In this document: positions 24,358 to 36,493 of the stretch, piece after piece
Layout of the letters: each line of letters begins with the position of its first letter
Numbering within the stretch: the stretch's first letter is position 1
Source of the DNA: Rhododendron vialii
Taxonomy: Eukaryota > Streptophyta > Magnoliopsida > Ericales > Ericaceae
Direction of reading: 5' to 3'
NCBI RefSeq assembly: GCF_030253575.1
Contig: NC_080560.1
Span: 11,342,501 to 11,406,500 of the forward strand
DNA length: 64,000 nucleotides
Position numbers and translations under genes: made by a program
The notes under the pieces: generated by a model
Databases searched by the model: none
Told to the model about the DNA's origin: nothing
Seen by the model: the letters and a program-made list of their open reading frames with translations, nothing else

Positions 24358-25518
24358 GAATCAAACCTATTCTTATTGGTTGTACGTAGACTACCTCTCG
24401 GTTCCAATTCGAACGACGGTTTAACAAAATTGAGATAGTAGTAACATTTTACAAAGCCTTTGAAGCAAGAAAGATATATTCGGATAAAAACACAAATAAA
24501 ACTTGATTTTGAATCAATTTTATTTAAACCACCAAAAGCCGCTAAACTGAATTCAAACTCACAGACAGTTACTAACAAAATACTGCGATTAGTTATATAC
24601 TAGCATGAAAGTATATCACGATTGAGTCTCTTCATATGTAGTATTATTCAAATAAATTACAAATTAAATGTACCTCTATAACGTTGCGGTACGGATCGAG
24701 TTGGAGCAAAAAAAGTGACCATAAATTCACGAGCAAAACTATTTGATTCGGTTTATCATTCTATAAATTGGAAGTAAACCACAATACCATTTTGAATCAA
24801 ATTGGCCGGTTTGGATTGGTCTAGCCGGAATTCGCAATTCGACAGTTATTTTGCTCATTGTTAAGTCCTCCATTTCTTTTTCACCGCTTCCATGCTCCGA
24901 CTTCCGGAAGTTAATTTATGCTGAATTGAAGAAAGTGTGAGAAAAGAAGAGAAAAGAAAATGGGAGAAAAATGAGAAGGAAATTGTCCTGTGCACAAATT
25001 TAGATTATTATTTTTTATTTTCTCTCATCTTTCTTTCCAAACCAAGCAATGGGAGAGTATTTTTTAAAATTTTCTCCCTTAATTTCTCTTCTTTCGACAA
25101 GTTCCAAACAAACCATTAGGCTTTCTCTTAAACACGTGGAAAAGAAAATTACTCCGTAACACCCATTTCCCTCTCACTTTGTTGTTTCTCTTCTTTCTTT
25201 CCATAGTTCCAAACACATACTACCCCGTCATTCTGCGCGGAAACGATTTTGCCCTTTTATGAACAGCTATTTCTTTTTCCTTTTGAAGGCAATGGCACAT
25301 GTTGGCGAAGATACGGCAACGGGAAGAATACCCATCTGCAAACAAGGATTCCTAGGTTCTTTCTTGGGGTCCATTTCTCTCCTGCCAAAAATCCTGTTCA
25401 TGGGGTAAGCACCACTCAACACAATTCCGATTATGCATTCCACATAGAGAAATTAGGGTAATAATTGGTGATAGAGTTAATGAGTGGAGAGAGATAGAGA
25501 GAGGAATGAGAGTAATTT
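24358..25518. other. Intergenic stretch, no gene seen
   Basis: The sequence is AT-rich with a purine-rich patch around 24925-24985. Nothing coding can be supported. Confidence 0.4.
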
Positions 25519-25527
25519 TTTCTTTTT

Positions 25528-26649
25528 GGGCAAATTTCACTCAGACCCCTGAGGTTTATGACAATGACAGATGGTACCCTTCAGTTTTTAAAAATGACAG
25601 AAACCTCCCCTATTTCACAGTTTGGGTTTCATTCCGTTAGTTCCGTTAGTGAAATGGATGGAAAATGTACGTAAATGTACGGAAAATGAAATCTTCAATT
25701 TTATTTAGTTCTATAGCTATCTTAGGACTCTCATTGAAAGTCCTAGAGTCAAAAATTAATTATGATCATTTAGGATAAAATGATTTAAAAAATAAAATTT
25801 TTGCACCAATTCAAACATATTAGAATTTAGAGCATTTAAAATTTTGCTCTTCATTTGGTTTAGGGCTTTCAATGAAGAGAAAATACTTAAGTGCTCCAAT
25901 TTTCAATCCATTTGAATCGGTGCGAAGATCGTATTTTTCTGATTATTTTATCCTAAAGTGCAATAATTAATTTTTGGTTCTAAGATTTTCAATGAGAGCC
26001 CGAAGATAGCCGTAAAACTAAACGAAGAGGAGATACTTAAGTGCTCAAATTTTCAATCCATTTGAATTGGTGCGATAATCTTATTTTTTTGATTATTTTA
26101 TCCTAAAGGGTCATAATTAATTTTTCGCTTTAGGACTTTCAATAAGAGCCCTAAGAAAACCATAGAACCAAATGAAGAACAAATACTTAAGTGCTCCAAT
26201 TTTTAATTCGTTTGAATCGGTGTGAAGATTTTTATTTTTTTATCATTTTATCCTAAATGGTCATAATTAATTTTTGGCCCCAAGGCTTTCAATGAGAGCC
26301 CTGAGAGAGCCATAAAACCAAATGAAGAGAAAATACTTAAGTGCTCCAATTTTTATTTCGTTTGAATCGATGCGAAGATCTTATTTTTCTGATCATTTTA
26401 TTCTAAAGGGTCATAATTAATTTTTTGCTCTAGAACTTTCAATAAGAGCCCTAAGATAGCTGTAGAACTAAATAAAATTGAAGATTTCATTTTCCGTACA
26501 TTTTCCGTCTATTTCATTAACGGAACTAACGGAATGAAACCCAATGAAACCCAAACTGCGAAATAGGGGAGGTTTCTGTCATTTTTGAAAACTGAAGGGT
26601 ACCTTCTGTCATTGTCAGATACCTCAGGGGGTCTGAGTGAAATTTTCCC
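25528..26649. mobile_element. Mutator-like element carrying the palindromic module array
   Basis: A perfect 9-bp target duplication, tttcttttt, lies at 25519-25527 and 26650-26658. The inverted ends of about 150 bp start gggcaaatttcactcagacc. The interior has one reverse copy (about 25689-25835) and four forward copies (starts near 25884, 26033, 26184 and 26334; period about 150 bp) of the module also seen at 20.5 and 49.3 kb. No transposase frame exists. Confidence 0.88.
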
Positions 26650-26658
26650 TTTCTTTTT

Positions 26659-29600
26659 TGAGTTAGAAATTTTCTTTTCAAAATTGCATCCAAACAAGGC
26701 ATAAATCTCTCCTACCCTTTTGGCATTTCTTCAGCAAATTCAAATTTCTTGCGTTTTTTTTCCTGTTAATTAAGCAAATATTGCCCTCTTGCATTGTTTC
26801 ATCCTTAATTCCTTATGGAAACTAGGTACGGGGCGACGTGCAAGGCACGTATGTCATGCCCGTTGAAGAGAAGGAGTTTGAATTTTGTAGAATCAAAATA
26901 TAGGTTATGGTCATAATGGTAAAAGCAAATGAGTTTAACAAAAGCACCGCCATATTTATGAATGGTCAGTATGAATTTGATTACAAGCATTTTATCAAAC
27001 GCACCTGACTAAGTAATTTCCTGCACCTAGACCGAGCCTACTACAACTCCAGTGCCACACCTAAGACAAGCTTTCATAACAACAAAAATTACTCCCTCGG
27101 TCCCTATACTGTGAGGTTCAGTTCAAGGACTTGCGCTGGAGTTCTTCACAATGGATAGGACATGTCAAAATACAAATCATAAAGTGACAAAGAACAATTA
27201 TGCTAACGCCCTGTCTAACTTAGGGAATACCAGTTCACTAGCAAATATAGTTGTGAATCCATCAGCTATCTGACCAGAAAGCATGACCGCAGCAGTATCC
27301 CTGATAACTTTACAAGTTATGATTAACCTTCAAATTGCTCTGAACCTGTAGTGGTACATACCTTCTTTATTTTGGGCAACTGGAGTCAAAGATGTCACAT
27401 GGAAGTTATATGAAACTTACCGAGAAATGGACAACTATCCCATCCGAAGCAAAGAACAGTTTGTTTCTAATACAACAAAGTTCATGGTTAAGTAATCGAA
27501 GACCAACGCACAATAAAGGAACAATATATGAATTATAAAGAGAAATACTTTGGATTACAAGGGTCCACAACTACATACTATCCTAATCTCTTTGAGTCAA
27601 TGTTCACACTTCCACGATTACAATAAGCTCAGCCGAGGACTCGAATAATTTATTGAACACTCCAGCCTTAGAGGTACACATATGCATGTGCAGAAAGTGT
27701 GTCCTAGGTACAACTGGATGTAGTGAAGTGAAGTGAATCCATCAAGGTTTTGAGTATTTGAAATGAGTCATGAGCAATATTAGTCAGCTAACCATCTAAT
27801 GCCTCAAAATATTGCATAAAAAAGGCCACCAGGTAATCATAATCTCAGCTCCATCAAGAAATTCAAGTGATGAACTGCACAAACTACCAAGGAGTGATCA
27901 AGTGAGAAATACTGCACATCTGCAATGAATTGCAAGCTAGGCTCGTGCCAGAGAATTCATTAAATGAAAATTATATTTTTCTACTGCAAAAGTTCTTGAA
28001 AATTTCATACTAAACATTATGAAGGACAAATATGTAGCCACAGAGATAGACCACCCGATTCCGGAACTATTGAATAATTGCTTAAAACTGTTGTATTCAC
28101 ACCGTGAACCATTTTCTTCACTCAACAAGCCCCTAAAATCTTCAATGTTGGAGTTCGAATGACTCATAACTCACACAAGTAGCACCTCTCTCTTTGCTCT
28201 ATCCTTTTTTCTTTTTCTCAATTTGGGGTTGTCGAGAGTGTGTCAAGGGAGGATAAAGTGAAGCATACAGTTCTTTTGCAATTAATAGTCTATTGCTTGA
28301 ACCAATGGTAAAAGATTTGTTCTCAAATGTGAGAAAGTTTATAGTCTAAGGCCAACAACTTCATCTGAATAGAATCGAAAGCCTAACTTTCACCCAAACA
28401 CCTTCTAATAACTTCTCAAAGTCTTGGTAGGTTTGGTTCATTCTTGTATCTTTTGATGGAATCTGTATTGCCTTTGGGCTTTGTTTTGAAATGAATTGAA
28501 TGTGTTAAAAAAAAAAGCCAACACCTGATTCAAGTTTAAACTTAGAAGTGCTAGAAGGACAGGGCAAATGCCAATAAAAAATAAAGGAGACAATAGAAAA
28601 TAATCAAGCATGGGTGAGCCGGTGAGGTTCATGATATGGCATAGAAACCTTGAACTTTAGAGCCAGCTAGTTGGACTGGACTCATATTGAAGGTACTTAG
28701 ACCCATATGATATTTTGTCCATGGAACTGATAGCTATAGGTTTAATAATCCTGCATTACCATGGTAGTATACATCCCATGCTTTGTAAAATTAGATATCA
28801 TAAGTAGATTTAATCCAGTTTGTAAGAGTTGTAGCGAAACACCAGACATGTGGTCCCATTGGCTAAACAATTGAGTCCTATCCAATGCTCGTATCAGGTA
28901 AAACAAATGGACCCTTAGTATTGATATGGCTTTTGCCTAATGCTTTACCAATATCCATGTCACCAAACGCAAGTTTCTCAATGCTTCCTTATTAGCACTG
29001 AAAATAGCATCGAAACTGAGGCTGGAAAACTGGGTGTAATTGGTTCAAGGCAGAAAATGGAAAACTGATTATCAATAATCAAATTGCTATGATTATTGAT
29101 TAATCAGAAAAAACTAATTACTACTTATCAATAATCAGATTACTATGATTATTAATTCATCAGGAAAAAAAAAACTAATTACTACTTAAGTCGTTCACAA
29201 GTTACATTAGTGGAAGCTTAGCAAAAAAAAAAAGTTGCATTAGTGTAATCGAAACCCTAGCATGCATATAAGTATACAGATATATAGGCTTACAGCTTAC
29301 CAATTATTTTGGTAAATCAGACTTCCTTTCCGTTGTGTACATCGATCGATCGAGTTTCAAGACCGTCTTTGAAGATGCTCGCCTGGAACACGCTCGATTT
29401 TGTACAGATTGAGACCCAAACAAGGATACAAATCTCTGGTATTAATTTGTACCAATAGCGTCCGCAAGGGCTAGTGCTAGATCCTCAAATTTACTCTGCA
29501 AAAAAAAGTTACAAGAGGAGAGGAAGGGAGATGATTTGAGATCAGTGAGACATGCAGAACCTGTGCAACTTTTATAGTGCGACTGTGTGAGTGACTCATC

Positions 29601-30070
29601 GGCATGGCGATAGGTATGTTGGCGGCCGGAAATTTGGACTGCTCTGGAATAGAGTTGCATGTCCTGATCTGGAGAGAGAGAGAGAGAGGCCATGGAAGAA
29701 AAATTGCTGGTGAGAGAGAGACGACGCGAGGGAGTAGAACTATAGAAGGCGATTGTGGCTTCAACGCCTACGTGGCTGTGCGTGACGCACCCATCTGGGC
29801 CATTAAGGCAAGAAGGGGAAATTACCATTATGGACACCAGACTAAACTGCATACCCCCAATTTAGGGGGTAAAATTGGAAAAATTGGCCAATTTGTGGCA
29901 AGCGGAAATTGAATCAAAGTGTTTCTTCTTAAGAAGGAGTAGGATAAATTAATTGAAGTTATCTGTTGTTTTGACCTAGAGTTGGGAAAATGGATGTGGT
30001 GTGTGCTAGATCAAAACAACTTAAAATCAAATTTTGTTAGGAATTTTTGATTCAGAAGTGGAAAATTACT
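26659..30070. other. Low-repeat intergenic region, no gene recognised
   Basis: It looks less repetitive than its surroundings. Open frames such as 29442-29852 (minus, 136 residues, Ser-rich) and 27937-28167 (minus) have no recognised motif. An untranslated or noncoding transcript is possible but not shown. Confidence 0.35.
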
Positions 30071-30074
30071 ATTG

Positions 30075-30332
30075 TGCAAACCGATGCTCTGGACTATCAA
30101 TGAAGGAAGCATGGTAACGTGCACATAAATTGATTTGGGTCTCTAGGCCTGCCCTCTCTGATGCCATTTAGCTTTGATTTGGGGGCATGGTTCAACAACA
30201 AAACGTCTTTGTAGCTCTTCGGTTCTTGGATGTTTCTCTTCGGTTCTTGGAGGTTTAGGGGAGCCACTGTTTCTGAGAGCAGTCACTTTGTGCATATATT
30301 GCCAAATGTTAGGCTTGTCTCCAATCATCTCC
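30075..30332 (-). repeat. Dispersed repeat R, copy 1
   Basis: Read on the minus strand (gattggagacaagcctaaca, then atatgcacaaagtgactg), it matches 57575-57838 on the plus strand over about 250 bp. An insert containing two ccaagaaccgaagag copies distinguishes this one. The origin is unknown. Confidence 0.6.
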
Positions 30333-30908
30333 GCCCATATCTCTAACGATTGGGAACTAGATGGGTTCTGTTATGTTGTAGTGGAAAATTACTCTGCACC
30401 GAAGATAGTACCTAATTTGGAGTGCATTCATGACTTCCCACAATTCCCCCCCCCCCCCCCAACTAGTACTAACTAATAATAATTAATGGTTTTCTTTGGG
30501 GTGAATCTTAAGTTCTAGTCAATTAGGGATCAAATGTTTAGGAGTTATTAGCTTCAATAAATTTGGGTACCTCAGATCAATGAAGAAGACCACGAGGGGA
30601 AGTGCACAACTAAAATTTTTCTGCTTAGATATGAACTATAGTGGACTAAAGCTGATGTGGGTCCCAATTCAATTTTTCTGTTTAGAATTTAGATGCATTA
30701 TGTGGGTCCCAATTCAACTTGAATTTTCCAACAAACTAAGACCTCTACCTTGTTCTTTCTGTCACAGTAACGTCCTTTTTCATCCCGGAATCAAGAAGGG
30801 CTACAAATCATGCATGACCTTATTTTTGATTCACACCCTATTTTGTGAAAATTTGACTTTGTGTATGGAAAGCTGGTTTCCACCGTTTCCTTTTATTGTT
30901 GGTTCATG

Positions 30909-31040
30909 ATTTCTCTGGAAACCTTCTTGATTAGACCCGGAAGAAGAAAAAAACACAAGAAAACAAAAATGGGAAAGGGATTTCTCTGGAAACCTTCTTG
31001 ATTAGACCAGGAAGAAGGAAAAAGCACTGGGAAAGGCGAT
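30909..31040 (+). repeat. Tandem duplication of about 71 bp upstream of the first LRR kinase
   Basis: Two copies begin atttctctggaaaccttctt at 30909 and 30980. They lie 170-300 bp before the kinase ATG and could fall in its promoter or leader. Confidence 0.75.
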
Positions 31041-31207
31041 ATGGTGAATACCCTAAGAAAAGAGAGGGAGGCAAAAACTGTGGCTGATACATGGCCTGTT
31101 AAGTTTGGGTTGATACCCATATTGATAAATAACTCAAGTGCATGACCTTCACTTGAGGAACACTCAAGACTATATACCTCCATATTCATAGAGTTTCCAA
31201 TACCCAG

Positions 31208-34200
31208 ATGGGTTTCGCAATGGCATCTTTGCCATTTCATCTCTCGCTGTGTTTTCTTGTTCTCTTGTGCTTAGGTTCTGGCTTTCCTCGAACAGCTGGA
31301 GCGGTGCTCAGTGGGAATGAGACTGACCGATTAGCCTTGCTTGCATTCAAGGATGAAATAACCAGTATTAATCCCTTTGGGGCTTTGAGTTCGTGGAATC
31401 AATCTTTCCATTTCTGCCAGTGGAGTGGTGTAACATGTGGACGTCTGCACCAAAGGGTCATTGTGCTAGACCTTGATGATCAACACCTATCAGGGTCCAT
31501 TTCGCCTCACATTGGAAATTTAAGCTTCCTTAGGGAGATATGGTTGGATAACAATAGCTTAAGTCATCAAATCCCCCTGGAACTTGGTCGTTTGCAGAGA
31601 CTGCAAATATTGTCTTTGAGCAATAATTCAATTGGTGGCAAAATTCCCGCCAATATATCTGCTTCTTCTTGCCTTACTAGGGTGCACTTATCTTTAAATA
31701 GGCTGGAAGGGCAAATCCCAGAGGAGCTTGGTTCCTTGTCAAACCTCAAGGTACTGAATGTTGAAAAAAACAATCTAACAGGAGTTGTCCCGCGTACTTT
31801 GGGAAATCTATCATCTCTCCAAACTTTTAAAGCCCTCCAAAATAGTATTAGTGGGAATTTACCTGACGTGCTGGGCAGACTGACAAACCTTAGAGGTTTT
31901 GGAATTGCAAATAACAGGTTAGTTGGTACAATTCCTTCCTCAATCTTTAATCTTTCCTCTATCCGAGCTTTTGATGTAGGAAGGAATCGAATTCAAGGGA
32001 GCTTTCCATCAGAGCTAGGCATAAATCTTCCTAATCTCGAATTTCTTGGAGCTAGTAGTAACTTGTTTACTGGATCAGTTCCTTTTTCACTTTCCAATGC
32101 CTCCAAGCTACAAATTGTTTCAATGGGAAACAATAAATTCACTGGTAAGCTTCCTTCACTTGGAAAGTTGCATAATCTTCGGTCATTAAGCTTTTCTCGT
32201 AATTATCTTGAAACTGGAGAAACTAATGATCTAAACTTTCTCCCCTCTTTAACGAATGCCACCAATTTGTTTCTTTTTGCCATCAATGTTAATAACTTTG
32301 GAGGGGTGTTGCCAGATTCCATCCGCAATTTCTCCACTAATCTGCGTATACTTGCCTTGGACAACAACAAAATAACTGGAAACATCCCAAGTGGGATAGG
32401 TAGTCTGATCAATTTGGTAGGAATTTATTTGTGGAACAACGAATTTACTGGTGAAATCCCACCTGATCTTGGGACGTTTTGCCAGCTACAAGAGTTGAGT
32501 CTTTCCGGTAACAAGTTCTCTGGGAAAATCCCAATGTTTTTGGGAAACTTAAGTTTGTTAGCCAAACTTTATTTGGAAGAAAATTACTTCGATGGAAACA
32601 TCCCTTCAAATCTAAGGAATTGCAAACTGTTGGAAGTTTTAAGTGTTGATCGTAACAATCTTACTGGTACCACACCTAGAGAAGTTGTAAGTCTCTCATC
32701 AATGTTGAATCTCACTGCATCTGAGAACCATTTGACTGGTTCACTTCCTATAGAAGTTGGAAGTATGAAAAATCTGGAAGTATTGGATGTTTCTAATAAC
32801 ATGTTGTCTGGTGAAATTCCATCCACCCTCAGCAGCTGCGTAAAATTGAGATTGTTGCTTGTGGAGGCCAATAACTTCCAAGGGACCGTTCCCTCATCTT
32901 TTAGTAATTTGAGAGGTTTGGAGGAACTAGATCTTTCTCGCAATAGTCTCTGGAAAACTCCCAGATTTTTTGGCCGACGTCAATTTTTTGCAGAAATTAA
33001 ATCTATCAATGAATGATTTCGAGGGTATGGTACCGGAAAGAGGCATCTTCAAGAATGCAACAGTTGTTTTTCTTCAGGGAAACTACAGGCTTTGTGGCGG
33101 CATACCTGAATTATGCCTACACAGTTGCAAGTCCAAAGGGTCTACGAGGAAAAGATCTCTTATCCTGAAAATAGTAATTCCCCCAACAGTTGGCCTGGTT
33201 GGAGTACTTTTGATGATCTACTTTCTCTATTGTTCACGGTTTAGAACGAGAACAAAAGTACCCTCTCTCGGAATTGCAGGGAATACATTTCAGAAAGTAT
33301 CCTATCAAAGTCTACGTCAAGCTACTGGTGGGTTCTCTGAAGCCAATTTGATTGGAGTGGGTGGTTTTGGTTTGGTGTATAAAGGAATTCTTGATCAAGG
33401 GGGACAAGTTGTTGCAGTGAAGGTTCTAAACCTTGAATTCCGTGGGGCATCAAAGAGTTTCCTAGCTGACTGCAAGGCCTTGAAGAGCATGAAACACCGG
33501 AACCTTGTAAAGGTGCTCACTGCCTGTTCAAGCATTGACTATCATGGAAATGATTTCAAAGCCCTGGTTTATGAATTCTTGGTCAACGGGAGTCTAGATA
33601 AGTGGCTGCATCTGAAAGAGAATGAAGATGCAGCGAATGCGGATTCAAGGCACTTAAGCCTTCGACAGAGGTTAGATATTGCCATTGATGTTGCTTCTGC
33701 GCTTGATTATATTCACAATCATTGCCCTGAACCAATAGTGCACTGTGATCTGAAACCAAGCAACATTCTTTTGGACAACGAAATGACTGCACATGTAGGT
33801 GACTTCGGCTTGGCAAAAATCTTTCCAAAAGCCATCGTTAACTCCTCTCAATTTCATGATATGTCAAGTTCTCTTGGCATAAGAGGCTCCGCTGGCTATG
33901 CTGCTCCAGGTAGATACACTTCTCTGGTTCTTTTGACCTCAGGCTCCTTTATGTTTTCCTTTTGAACTTCACTTTCCACGTAGAATCTCTTTCTGACACA
34001 CATAGCTATTGATTCTGCTCTTTATTCCTAGTTCCATTGTATAAGTCTTTCATGGAGCAGCATAACCTTACTTCAAATACAGTATGTGCCCAACGTCTTT
34101 TCTACAAGTCTGCTACTGGAATGTAGATTCGCTTCATTTTCTTATGAGTAAGTTATTTACAGTTTTATTTTTTTTAACGAATGAATTGCAGAGTATGGTA

Positions 34201-34583
34201 TGGGAAATGAGGTGTCAACATCTGGCGATGTGTACAGTTATGGCATCCTCTTACTGGAATTGTTCACGGGGAAGAGACCTACGGATGACTTGTTTTCTGA
34301 TCAATTGAGTCTCCATAATTTTGTTAAGATGGCTTTGCCTGAACAAATAGAGGGAATTGCCGATCCAGCACTGTTCAAACAAAGGGAAAGGGCAGTGGCA
34401 AGCTCAAGCGGCCCCATCATTCTGTATCATAGCTCTTCTAGTGGTCAAAGAACTCTGGAGTGCTTGATTTCAGTTCTTAAAGTTGGAATTGCATGTTCAG
34501 AGGAACTTCCAAGAGATCGGATGGCCATTAACGATGTTGTTGCTCAGTTGCATGTGATCAGGAACCTTCATTTTGGAGGCTAG
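31208..34583 (+). pseudogene. LRR receptor-like kinase, subfamily XII (EFR/Xa21 type), frameshifted
   Basis: The product would be a plasma-membrane pattern-recognition receptor kinase. A signal peptide (FHLSLCFLVLLCLGSG) is followed by an LRR N-cap (SSWNQSFHFCQWSGVTCG), some twenty LRRs of the xxLxGxIPxxLGxL type, a membrane span around 33172-33234 and a kinase. The kinase has GVGGFGLVYKG, VAVKVLN, HCDLKPSNILL (non-RD) and DFGLAK. Exon 1 runs to 33909, and exon 2 is 34192-34583 after a 282-bp GT-AG intron at the family's usual place (between AP and EYGMG). Near 32950-32952, around codon 581, the frame shifts: compared with its neighbour, agtctctgga lacks two bases. Downstream everything is open again. 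If the shift is real this is a young pseudogene; if it is a sequence error, the protein would be about 1031 residues. Confidence 0.8.
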
Positions 34584-36493
34584 TGGAAAAGATGGAATGG
34601 CAACATGGTCATGAATAGGTATGACCCTGTCAGAGTCTTATAAAAGGGTAAAAATGCATGCAGTCGATACCATTGTTCTGCACAAAAGCCAGCAAATTTT
34701 ACTTCTCCCTGACTTCAGTTTTCCCTGTTGTTCTGTTATAAATACTCTACTTCTCTGACATAATATTTGGGAGGAAATAAACTACGAGCTACTATCCAAG
34801 TCATGCAGAGGGTTTGTGATCATATGGGAAAGATTTTGTTTGCTTTATGTTCTTTTCATTGAACTTGGATTCTTGACCAAATACATTTTGGTATTTTAAG
34901 GTATGGAGCAACTGAGCAGGAAGTGAATTCAGATAGCTCTCGACCTGGTCTGCTGTTAATAGTAATGCTTCAAATCGTGACATCATTTTTCTTCTTATTT
35001 AAGGAGAAAATAATTCAACTCGTTTTTTTTTTTGAGGGAGGATTCAACTCGTTTCACAGTACATGCTTTACACTAAACAATTGTGTACGAGATGATCAAG
35101 TAAAGTTTTACGCTAATTGGTGCCAAACCAAAGTTATATTCCCTTCAGATTGACACGTTCTGTTAGTGCCTAGTGGTTACAACAACACCGTGGTAAAATT
35201 CTGTTAGTATAACAATCATGGGATTTAAGCCTAGCTGTGCTCGGCTTTGACTTGCACTGGTAGCGCTGCTACACTAACTACACTAAATTTAAGTGGTGGA
35301 GAATGTACAATTGTTGATACATGTAAACAATAATAGGTAACGGAAGAAGGATAGAGAGAGGAAGCACATCATTTTGCATGGTTTGGCCATAATAAGTTAA
35401 TAATCCATGTCCATGGGAAAATGTCCATGGGAAAAGATCAACAGCAGAGGAATGCATTTTGAGGCACACACATCCACATGATGAATTCTGCATGAATACA
35501 GCTCAAAGCATCAAGTTGGACTGGGCATGGTTTAAATTTCGGCCTCTTTCATTTCACCCTCTTGTCATATGGTTTGCAACTTTTTTCACATAATCGTTCA
35601 CTAATATAGGGAAAAAAACCTGGTTTTTAAGCAACTGATATTTCATTTGTTCTTCAATATCATATCAACCCTACTTGTTGGGTATCTATTTTTTCCTCTT
35701 TTCCCAGGTACCTGATGTCTAATTAGTATTGAAGGTATCATGTTTTCCCTTCAGGGAAGGAAGGTATCACTTAATAACTAGTACAAAACCTTTAACTCCA
35801 AGTACGCTATTTGCTACAATCCCAGGTCAGAAGATTAAAGGAGCAGAAGCTGCTTTGTTTTCATATATTTTACGGGTTCCCAATGCCTTATGTACTTTTC
35901 TATGCCCTAAAGCTTATGCGTGGACAAGTTTGGGGCATTTCTTCTTGAAGGGGCCATATTTCGCGAATTGAACTTGAAAGCTAACATCTTGAGTTAACTA
36001 GTGGATTAATTACGTGTAGGTCTAAGTTCCATGAACTTACTTTCTCCCAAGTTGGTAGATTTGAACTTAATTACCTCTAGGTTTGAAGTCATGACATGAC
36101 TTATGGGGAATTGTCTGAGTTCAAAAGGTGCAGAGAATTCTACGTTCTTCAAAACCACAATTGGGGGGCAATAGATAATTGTGATTTTTCTGGACCGGTA
36201 CAATGCTCCTTCAATTTTAATTCGTGAATTTTTGTCTTCATGTTTTAGTCAAGATCGGGAGCAGACTTGTCTCCAGTGCCTGTCCTGCTAGGGAGAAGTT
36301 TGGCATAGAATAGTCTTGGTTAGATGTAGTAAAAGCTTGGAAAGGTTGTTTAAAGACTTGGAAAGGTAGTTTGAGACTTGGGCAAAGGAAAGAAATGAGA
36401 AATTGAAAACAAGTGCATGACCTTATACTTAAAGAAACACTGAATACAATATGGAAAAAGAATTCCAGATTCATAGAGAAATCCTACTCTCCC
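34584..36493. other. Spacer between the two LRR kinases
   Basis: It holds the 3' flank of the first kinase and the upstream region of the second. No further gene or clear element ends are visible. Confidence 0.45.

Noticed and set aside
29442-29852. A 136-residue Ser-rich minus-strand frame
   Set aside because: There is no recognisable motif, and overlapping frames of similar length exist on both strands, so chance is likely. A noncoding or leader transcript cannot be excluded.
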